Positions 56,881-64,000 of a DNA stretch of 64,000 nucleotides are shown in pieces. Numbering within the stretch: the stretch's first letter is position 1; each line of letters begins with the position of its first letter. The notes beneath the pieces are model-generated. The model did no database searches. It was not told where the DNA came from and saw only the letters and a list, made by a program, of their open reading frames with translations. The stretch covers positions 92,028,215 to 92,092,214 of the forward strand of contig CM022948.1 of assembly GCA_012931725.1 (NCBI GenBank), in the 5' to 3' direction. The stretch comes from Litsea cubeba. Its lineage: Eukaryota; Streptophyta; Magnoliopsida; Laurales; Lauraceae. The position numbers were made by a program, and so were the translations under genes.

Positions 56881-57310
56881 ACAGATAAAAGTTGTCGATA
56901 GCGACAACATTAAGTTGTCGATATCGACTAGTTTCGTCAGTAGGATGAATTAAAAGTTGTGAGTATGCAGCTACTGGAACAGATAAAAGTTGTCGATAAC
57001 GACAACATTAAGTTATCGGTATCGACTAGTTTCGTCAGTGAGATAAATTAAAAGTTGTAAGTAGGCAGCTGCTGGAACAGATAAAAGTTATCGATAGCGA
57101 CAACATTAAGTTATCAATATCCACTAGTTTCCTCAGTGGGATGAATTAAAAGTTGTAAGTAGGCAGCTGATGGAACAGATAAAAGTTGTCAATAGCGACA
57201 ACATTAAGTTGTCGATATCGACTACTTTCATCAGTATGATGAATTAAAAGTTGTAAGTTAGCAGCTGCTAGAACAGATAAAAGATGTCGATATCGACAAT
57301 ATCACGAATA
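56881..57310. repeat. Tandem array with exact 98-bp period and internal palindromes
   Basis: ACAGATAAAAG begins each unit at 56881, 56979, 57077, 57175 and 57273, a constant spacing of 98 bp; the last unit is partial. Each unit carries TTGTCGATAGCGACAA-like and TTGTCGATATCGACTA-like blocks, the second built on the perfect palindrome GTCGATATCGAC, then GATGAATTAAAAGTTGT and GCAGCTGCTGGA. Units differ at a few positions. No protein is encoded. Confidence 0.95.
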
Positions 57311-57559
57311 AAAAAAAAAAAAGACGACATTAACGTTGAATCTGCAAGTTCACCTAAGGATCATCCAACCTCGCCTCCTCTCACTCCCCTTAGATCTGCA
57401 GGTCTTTGGCCCTCATCCCCTCCCTCCCCCACCGCCTATAGGCCCAGGCCTTCTTCCTCTTCTCTTCCTACAACTTTTATTCCGTCTCACATCTCACCCT
57501 TTAATAAAAGCTTTGACAAAATCTCACACTAAAATGAATCAATCATACCATAATAATAA

Positions 57560-58723
57560 GAGAAAATTACAAAACGGAGCCTAAGTTTCTCTCAGATTTC
57601 AAAATAGGACAAAATTAGAGTCACATTTCAAAATGGGCCTTAAATTTTCCAAATAGATTTCAATTCAGGACATCCGGTCAAATTGGGTGCGCGCCGGCCA
57701 ATTTTCCCCCTTTTTTTTCTAAAACCCAAAAATGCCCTTTCGGCTTAGCCTTCGCCTCCGGCAGAACCTCTAACACCTTCATCGACAAGCACTACTTCGG
57801 CCTCAAGGGCATCACCTCCCCCTCCGCCGACTACAGCAACTTCCTCTACCAGTGGGCCTTCGCCATCACCGCTGCACGCATCACCAGCGGCTCCATCGCC
57901 GAGTGGACCCAGTTTGTCGCCTACTTCATCTACTACTCCTTCCTCAGAGGCTTCGTCTACCCCGTTGTCTCCCACTGGTTTTGGTCCAGCGACGGGTGGG
58001 CCAGTCTGACGCATAGCAGCCTCCTCTTTGGGAGCGGGTTATCGACTTCCCCGGGTCCGGCGTCGTCCACATGGTCGGAGGCATCACCGGCCTCTGGGGG
58101 GCCCTCATCGAGGGCCCGCACATAGGTCGCTTCGACCACGTCGGTCGCCCAATCGCCCTCCACGGCCACAGCGCCACCCTCGTCGGCCTCTAGACCTTCC
58201 TCCACTGGTTCGGATGGTATGACTTTAACCCAGACTCCTTCCTCAACATCCTCAAAAGCTACGGCAACGGGTATGGGGGCTCCTACTACGGCCAGTGGAG
58301 CGCCGTCACGACGACGCTGGCGGGCTACACGGCTACCCTCACCAAGCCGTTCGGTAAGCACCTCATGTCGGGGCACTGGAATGTGACGGGCGTCTGCAAC
58401 AGGCTCTTGGGCGACTTCGCGGCAATCACATCCAGGTGCTCCGTGGTGTAGTAGTTGGGAAGGCTATCGCCGTTGGAGGCATGGCCGCCGAACCCGTCCT
58501 CCTTTTCTTCAGCTTTTTTTTTTTTTTTCATTTAGAATCCTAAGGTCATTTTTTGGTTTTAGAAAAAAAAAATGGGGAAAGTTGGCCGGCAGGCACCCAA
58601 TTTGGCCGGATGTCCTAAATTGAAATTTACTTAGAAAACTTAAGGCCAAGTTTAAAATGTGGCTCTAATTTTGTCCTATTTTGAAATTGAGAAAAACTTA
58701 GGCCCATTTTGTAATTTTTCCTT
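57560..58723. mobile_element. Pack-MULE-like element with about 155-bp terminal inverted repeats
   Basis: The segment 57560-57715 and the reverse complement of 58568-58723 match closely throughout, sharing AATTACAAAA, AAAATAGGACAAAATTAGAG, GGACATCCGG and CAAATTGGGTGC. Long inverted repeats around a host-gene fragment and no transposase are the hallmark of Pack-MULEs. The expected 9-bp duplication is not clear at either end, so the class is inferred from structure. The cargo is an ammonium transporter fragment. Confidence 0.85.
57739..58450 (+). pseudogene. AMT1: Captured AMT1-type ammonium transporter fragment
   Basis: The plus-strand translation opens FGLAFASGRTSNTF and matches AMT1 transporters through FLYQWAFAIT, ITSGSIAEWTQFVAY, FVYPVVSHWFWSSDGWAS, VHMVGGITGLWGALIEGP, FLHWFGWYDFNP and LLGDFAAITS. 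That covers roughly the middle of a membrane protein of about 480-500 residues. It lacks both ends, has a one-base deletion near 58035 that shifts frame, and an in-frame TAG at about 58192 within the GL.TFLHW block. High GC contrasts with its surroundings and fits an intronless source gene. It cannot encode a transporter. Confidence 0.92.
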
Positions 58724-58755
58724 TTTATCCTAATATATGTGAGTAAAACATTACA

Positions 58756-59687
58756 AATGTGAATAGTAGACGACCAACACCATATACAGCTACAGCGAAA
58801 CTCAATGGGCGAGGATTGAGACCAGATAGCAAAGGCACTGGCCCAGATGGAAAGATACCTCCAAGGCTTTAGTCAAAAACAGGCTTTGCGCATTTCCTTC
58901 GTCAAAAAAGTCTACATGGACAAACTCATTGCTTGATCAAGTGAGGCGCAGAAGACTTTGTAAAGTGCACCTGCCAAGGTATTACTTGTAGAAGCCACGG
59001 GCTGCCAATGGAATCACATTACATGTCATGGGAGTAAGTAACAAGAATAAAATATGCAAACTGGAGACATTAATATGGTAAAAGATAAACGTTTTTAAAT
59101 GAAACAATGCACGGGGGATCTTAGTAACGACCGAGTACTAAAACAAAACTGATTATTAATATGAGTAGGGGTGTTCACCGGTCGGAGGCATATCCAGGCC
59201 CAGTCCAAGCCCAATATGAGCCATAAAAGTTACGCCCAAGCCAACCCACTTAGTTAATTGAGTTGGGCCGGGCCAAAACTGGACTTTCTACCAATTGCTT
59301 CTATAAAATACACTAAATCACAAGCACTCATTAGCCTGGCCGGGGTTTGGCCTTCTGTCACTTAATCCAAGACTTACCAAATTACTAAATGGGCGATATA
59401 AAACACCCAAGCCCAGCCCAAATCGGACTGGGCCAAGATTGGGATTTGTCTGCCCAGCTCATGAGCACCCCTAGCTATGAGGAATTAATTGTATGATCCT
59501 CGACCTGAAGCTATCCACTGTACCATGCATTTATTTTCATAGATGTAAACCCATGGATTGGTCATCAGACTGTAGATCAGATGGGCAATACACCATTGAT
59601 TGAAGGTTAGGAAATGCATGGTCCATTAGTGTTGGGAAAAATCATATCATCGAAGAGATCACTGAACCACACAATCAAGAACTGAGG
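58756..59687 (-). repeat. Duplicated slice of the squalene monooxygenase gene (exon 7 part plus intron 6)
   Basis: The segment parallels about 44430-45345, in the same orientation, with roughly 95% identity by eye. It contains the donor-proximal two thirds of exon 7, the exon 7 acceptor region, and intron 6 with its MITE. Relative to the original it lacks about 15 bp in the exon and has a filler insertion of about 27 bp (near 58903-58930) that breaks the reading frame. The right end is cut by the gypsy LTR at 59688. Confidence 0.93.
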
Positions 59688-60643
59688 TGTGTGGGGAAAT
59701 TTTCAGAGCTACAGGATTAAGCTAATCACAGCCATCAGACGGGTCTAAACATTCTCACGTGCCATCCGCGTGCCATCTACGTGGCACCGATCTCATCCCG
59801 GCTACCAGGGCGGAGGCCTTGGCCGACATCAAACATCTCCAGGCCACAAGCGCCGAACTGGACCACCTCGGGCATCATCTCGGCAAAGAGTCCATCTCGG
59901 CAAGGCCACCCCGGATGCCAACTCAGCATAGAACCCTACCTCGGCTAAAGCTACTTCGGCGGAAGAAGCCAGGACAGTAGCCGAAGCAAGAAAGAACCTT
60001 CGCTTGGGCCCCTCATCCCCCACGTCATCAGACACGTGGAGGGATAGGGTCACGAGCTAGTGGGACAGACGCGACATCCAGCCGCCCACTATCTTCACCA
60101 GATCGCCACGTGGCAGCATCCAGCGGCTGAGGCCACATCAGGGCAAGGCCCGAGGGCAGATCCGCTGGTACTCCTACCGCCAAAGGCGCCCAACACAATC
60201 TGGCCCAACAAGACACGCATTTAATGCAATGTGGGCTGACCCGACTAGCATTAAATGCTGAGTGGGCCGGATTAGACTGCATTTATTACTTTGTGGGCTG
60301 ATCATGACTTCCCAGTCAGATCATAGGACCCACACCAAGATATTCTCTGAGAGATACGATCCAAACCTCTATAAATAGACCTTCAAACACCATGCAAGGT
60401 ACGCATAATCTCATACCCAGAGCCCTTACTCTGTCTCTCTTCTCCCTCTCCTTCCATTGTTCCAGTTCACATACTGACTTTGGCATCGGAGAGCCTTGCG
60501 CCGCTCAGGCCAGGGTCCTCTGACCATTTGCTACTCTCTTTCAGGCTTTCGGACGGCATCCAGATATTCCAGACACCATCATCTTCCCGGATAAGTCCTG
60601 TAAGGCACCCTCTTATTGTGGGTCATAATTTTCTGCACCTACA
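59688..60643 (+). repeat. 5' LTR of the gypsy element (about 956 bp)
   Basis: It begins TGTGTGGGGAAATTTT, exactly where similarity to the squalene monooxygenase duplication stops, and ends CACCTACA. It includes a TATAAATAG promoter-like box (about 60371) and is followed by ATTGGCGCCGTCTGTGGGAA, the conserved primer-binding region of many plant gypsy elements (60644-60663). The exact first base is uncertain by two bases. Confidence 0.85.
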
Positions 60644-60738
60644 ATTGGCGCCGTCTGTGGGAAAGCAATATCCCAGCCTTCCCAACCTTCTCCAAGCCTT
60701 CCCAAACAATCTTTCTTAACCTCATCTTCTCAGAAGCC

Positions 60739-63240
60739 ATGCCTCCGAAAGCTAAGAAGGGCGTAGGATCCTCAAGAGCAGCGCTCGAGCCGCCACCACC
60801 GCCAACGGACGTCCCTCCCCAAGGACGCTCCCGTACGGTGCATGGCGCAACTGCAGGCGAGGGCCGCATAGGCTCTCAGCTCTTTATCGAGTTCCCACTC
60901 CAAGAGGGACTCGAGGCCTCGATCTCACCAGAAGAAGTCGCGCCACCCGGACACAAAGATCGTCAGCATGAGCGTCCCCGGAAGGACAAAGCCGTGGCCG
61001 TAGGAGAAACGCGCCACGCTCAACCCCCAGGAGAGGTTCCTGAAGCTGCCCTCCTCCAGAAGCAACTCCAGAAGCAAGAACGGATGATTCGCGAGCTCCA
61101 GCAGCAGCTGAAGGCAGTGCAAACTGCCTCCTTGAGAGAGGTCTCTGAGCCTCAAGGGAAAAAGAAGGACGCTCCCAGCAGGGCAGCCCAGCCTCCTCGT
61201 GAGGACCTCAGACCTCATCTGGACCAGAAACGGAGCCAGATCCATGACGAAGGCTCGAGCAACAGCCGAAGTCACCACAGCCGCGACGGCCGAACCCATA
61301 GCCGTCGCAGCCCGAACCATCCCAAGCGGAAGACCCGAGCTCAAACTCCAGAGAAGGACGACGAGCAAGAGCGATTTGACAAACGCGTCAGATTGGCTCT
61401 CCAGCACAACTTGGAGATGCGGGACCAGAAGCAGCTCTGTGGTCACACTGATCTCGGGGGCTCTCCCTTCACAAAAGAGGTCGAGCGCACCCCCTTGCCC
61501 AAGAAGTTCTCCGTCCCGCGGTTCGTCCCCTATGACGGACTGTCCGACCCATCTGCACACCTCCGACATTTCTCCCAGAAGATGTCCATCTGGGGAAACG
61601 AGGGTCACCTAAACTGCAAGATCTTCTCCTCCAGTTTGGGTGACCTCCCCTTGAAGTGGTTCTGCTCCCTCCCGGAGCAGTCGGTTTCCAGTTGGAAGGA
61701 GCTCCAGCTCTCCTTCCTGAAGAAGTTCCAGGCCTACACCGTCGTCCCCAAGAAGGAAGGGGACCTCATCGCCCTAAGAATGAAGCAGGGCGAAACTCTC
61801 TCCAAGTTCACCCACCGATTCTGGGCGATCTACAGCCAGATCGAGGGCGCAAGAGAGGCGATAGCCATCTACGCCTTCCAGCATGCCCTGATCCCCGGCA
61901 GCGACTTGCGGAAGGACTTGGCCGGGGACACCCCAGAATCCATGTCAGAGTTGATGTCCCGGGTGAAGCGCTTTATCGCCCGGGAAGAAGACGAGATCCG
62001 AGCTAAGGATCAGGACGGGCATCCAGAGCCCGAACAGAAGAATAGTCAGCCTCGGCAAAAAGGCGGGAGGCCCTCCCAGAAGCAGGAGCCCAAGCGGGAC
62101 TGGGCCTCCAGTTCGACGAGGCCTTCGTCGTCCAGGTCTGGGGGCAATTGGAAGCCCAGACCTCCCTCCAGCGCCGGTCAGAGCGTCAACGTCGTCTTCA
62201 AGGAGCCGATCTACCGCATCCTGGCCAAGATCAAATCCAAGCCGTTCTTCAGGTATCCTCCGCCCATAAAGAATGAACCCACCGAAGGAGCCCGAAGCAA
62301 GCTCTACTGCTCCTTCCATAAGGGCAACGGGCACAGGACCGAGGAATGCAGGACTTTGCAGTGGTATCTGGAAAAGCTGGCCAAAGAGGGCCACATCCCA
62401 GAGTTCGTCAAGGAAGGTGATGCCGGCGGCAGCGAGGGCCGGGTTCACCAGAGCACGGCCCCGGCTCCAGACAGCGAGGACTCAGAGAAGATCATCAACG
62501 TGATCCATCTGGCGTCCTCGGCTCCCGCTTCCTCGTCCCGGGGAAGCTCTCAAACCCGTGCCGAAGCCAGGCGGGCTTCGCACGAGAAAGAAGTAATGAA
62601 AGCCGACCTCGCTCCGGCATCCAAGAAAGCCCGCCGCGACAGACCAGCCATCTCGTTCTCGGATCGAGATCTAGAGGGAGTCCAGGTCCCTCACAACGAC
62701 CCCCTGCTCCTCACCATGAAGCTGAGGGACTTCACCGTGAAGAGGATCCTCGTCGACTCCGGCAGCTCTTCCGAGGTCCTCTACTATGACTGCTTCAAGA
62801 GGATGAAGCTCTCCGAAGCAGACCTCACGGAGGTCCGTGCACCTCTGCTAGGGTTGTCCGCCACACCAGTCTACCCAAAGGGTAGAATCACCTTGGAAAC
62901 CCAAGTTGGCGGAGCCTCCGTGTCAGCCGACTTTCTAGTTGTGGACGCCCCTTCTCCCTACAATGTCATTCTGGGTAGAACGTGGCTCCACAAGCTGGAG
63001 GCAGTTCCATCCTCCTTCCACCAAAAGCTGAAGTTCGTCCATGAGAACGAGGAGGGCAAGATGGAAGTAGTCACAGTCAAGGGAGACCAGCAGCAGGCCA
63101 GGCAGTGCATGCTGGCCGCAAGTCCCAGCCGTGAAGGAGCCAGAGCGCGGTCAACCTGGCCGAGTTCGATAAAGGCCTTGATGAGATCGGCCGGGACCCT
63201 GAGAAGAAGAGCATCGAGGACCTGGCCGAGGTCAGGTTAG
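60739..63240 (+). CDS. Gypsy gag-protease polyprotein
   Basis: The 833-residue product begins MPPKAKKGVG; an in-frame ATG at 60616 lies inside the LTR and is not used. A charged, Arg/Gln-rich N-terminal region precedes the retrotransposon gag core (FSVPRFVPYDGLSDPSAHL through FIAREEDEI). A zinc-knuckle-like C524-x2-H527-x4-H532-x4-C537 follows, then an aspartic protease with D673 in ILVDSGSSSEV and ending NVILGRTWLHK. After about residue 795 the sequence turns into out-of-frame residue runs and stops, while the reverse transcriptase continues in a different frame. One or two indels near 63105-63150 have therefore broken the gag-pol frame in this copy. Confidence 0.92.
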   Translation: MPPKAKKGVGSSRAALEPPPPPTDVPPQGRSRTVHGATAGEGRIGSQLFIEFPLQEGLEASISPEEVAPPGHKDRQHERPRKDKAVAVGETRHAQPPGEVPEAALLQKQLQKQERMIRELQQQLKAVQTASLREVSEPQGKKKDAPSRAAQPPREDLRPHLDQKRSQIHDEGSSNSRSHHSRDGRTHSRRSPNHPKRKTRAQTPEKDDEQERFDKRVRLALQHNLEMRDQKQLCGHTDLGGSPFTKEVERTPLPKKFSVPRFVPYDGLSDPSAHLRHFSQKMSIWGNEGHLNCKIFSSSLGDLPLKWFCSLPEQSVSSWKELQLSFLKKFQAYTVVPKKEGDLIALRMKQGETLSKFTHRFWAIYSQIEGAREAIAIYAFQHALIPGSDLRKDLAGDTPESMSELMSRVKRFIAREEDEIRAKDQDGHPEPEQKNSQPRQKGGRPSQKQEPKRDWASSSTRPSSSRSGGNWKPRPPSSAGQSVNVVFKEPIYRILAKIKSKPFFRYPPPIKNEPTEGARSKLYCSFHKGNGHRTEECRTLQWYLEKLAKEGHIPEFVKEGDAGGSEGRVHQSTAPAPDSEDSEKIINVIHLASSAPASSSRGSSQTRAEARRASHEKEVMKADLAPASKKARRDRPAISFSDRDLEGVQVPHNDPLLLTMKLRDFTVKRILVDSGSSSEVLYYDCFKRMKLSEADLTEVRAPLLGLSATPVYPKGRITLETQVGGASVSADFLVVDAPSPYNVILGRTWLHKLEAVPSSFHQKLKFVHENEEGKMEVVTVKGDQQQARQCMLAASPSREGARARSTWPSSIKALMRSAGTLRRRASRTWPRSG

Positions 63241-64000
63241 ATCCGGCAGACCCAGACCGTTTCTTCCTGATCGGCACCCAGCTGTCGGACGAAGAAAGGG
63301 CCGAACTCTCTCGGTTCTTGATGCAGAATGTGGACGTCTTCGCTTGGAGCCCAAGTGAAATGCCCGGGGTCGACCCAGAGGTCATGTGCCACAAGCTCAA
63401 TGTCGACCCCGACCACAAACCAGTAGTGCAGAGGGCCCGCAGAACCGGGCTACAGCAGACAGATGCGGTCGTCGAAGAGGTCGACAACCTGCTAAAAGCG
63501 GGGGCCATCCGGGAAGTCCAGTACCCGGTATGGCTGGCCAACACGGTGGTCATCAAGAAGAAAACTGGGAAGTGGAGGGTGTGCGTGGACTTCACCGACC
63601 TGAACAGGGCTTGCCCTAAAGACAGTTTTCCCCTCCCGAAGATTGACCAGCTGATTGACGCCACCGCCGGTCACGACCGAATGAGCTTCCTTGACGCCTA
63701 CCGAGGCTACCATCAGATCCCACTCTACGAACCCGACGAGGAGAAAACATCCTTCATCACCCCCCGTGGCACTTACTGCTATAAGGTTATGCCCTTCGGG
63801 CTGAAGAACGCGGGGGCGACCTATCAGCGCCTCGTCACAAAGATGTTCCAGGCCCAGCTCGGCCGATCGGTGGAGGTCTACATCGACGACATGGTCGTCA
63901 AATCTGTGCGCTCCAGCGACCATCTGACGGATCTCGGCCAAGTCTTCGGCATCCTCCGCACCTATAAGCTCAAGCTCAACGCTTCCAAGTGCGCCTTCGG
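63135..64000 (+). pseudogene. Gypsy reverse transcriptase, partial at window end
   Basis: A frame open from 63135 to the window edge reads the pre-RT linker (NLAEFDKGLDEI, LDPADPDRFF), then reverse transcriptase motifs AGAIREVQYPVWLANTVV, WRVCVDFTDLNRACPKD, FLDAYRGYHQI, MPFGLKNAGATYQRLV, and the catalytic YIDD at about 63879-63890. It lacks its own start and is out of frame with gag-protease; an in-frame TGA precedes it at 63132-63134. The remaining RNase H and integrase lie outside the window. Confidence 0.92.

Larger units (their letters stand above)
59688..64000 (+). mobile_element. Ty3/gypsy retrotransposon, Tat-like, 5' part only
   Basis: A 5' LTR, a primer-site region, gag-protease and the start of reverse transcriptase are present in gypsy order; the rest lies beyond the window. 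Reverse transcriptase motifs such as MPFGLKNAGATYQRLV are characteristic of the plant Tat group. Coding GC content is much higher than that of the surrounding DNA. Confidence 0.92.

Noticed and set aside
56881..57310. CRISPR-like array
   Set aside because: The full 98-bp unit repeats without variable spacers, and the host is a plant.
57745..58376. GC-rich minus-strand frames of 89-139 residues
   Set aside because: They are shadows of the plus-strand AMT1 fragment; their glycine/valine/alanine-rich products resemble no protein.
61199..63941. Long alternate-frame and minus-strand frames over the gypsy coding region
   Set aside because: High GC removes stops in shadow frames; only the gag-protease and reverse transcriptase frames have motifs.
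1..64000. A metabolic gene cluster
   Set aside because: The three host genes belong to ethylene, pectin and sterol/triterpene pathways; no oxidosqualene cyclase, P450 or transferase accompanies the squalene monooxygenase here.

Overview
This window is nuclear DNA from a flowering plant. Three host genes have canonical GT-AG introns and plant-type products, and the rest is dominated by plant transposon families: Ty1/copia, Ty3/gypsy of the Tat type, hAT, Mutator-like, LINE, SINE and many MITEs. Long introns packed with nested elements suggest a lineage with a repeat-rich genome, such as a magnoliid or early-diverging eudicot. That last point is a guess; no marker in the window fixes the species.

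Region 1 (1-3782) is gene-free and holds a tRNA-derived SINE and a fold-back MITE. Region 2 (3783-15108) is a complete, young copia element with a 5-bp target duplication (GGATT). Its reverse transcriptase was split by a 4.5-kb hAT element with an 8-bp duplication (GTAATGAT). The hAT transposase carries two frameshifts, and the element holds a small reading frame resembling a plastid transit peptide. Region 3 (15109-21850) is a mosaic of MITEs, including a hAT-type MITE that was itself hit by an LTR element now reduced to a solo LTR.

Region 4 (21855-24289, minus) is a four-exon 1-aminocyclopropane-1-carboxylate synthase gene (472 aa), the committed step of ethylene synthesis. Region 5 (29382-40367, minus) is a six-exon CGR2/CGR3-type Golgi pectin methyltransferase gene (262 aa) spread over 11 kb. 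Two of its introns each contain a copy of the same 0.8-kb hAT-like element. Region 6 (43425-51488, minus) is an eight-exon squalene monooxygenase gene (522 aa) with a LINE remnant in intron 1 and a MITE in intron 6. All three exon sets join in frame without internal stops.

Region 7 (51489-59687) holds a 9-bp-TSD MITE, a decayed PPR pseudogene, an exact 98-bp tandem array, a Pack-MULE-like element carrying a broken AMT1 ammonium transporter fragment between ~155-bp inverted repeats, and a 0.93-kb duplicated slice of the neighbouring squalene monooxygenase gene. Region 8 (59688-64000) is the 5' part of a Ty3/gypsy element cut off by the window end.

The three host genes act in unrelated pathways (ethylene, pectin, sterols/triterpenes), and nothing suggests a functional cluster. 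I found no wholly new system. The strongest leads are the twin MITE insertions in one gene, the Pack-MULE with AMT1, the squalene monooxygenase duplication, and the palindrome-bearing 98-bp array.
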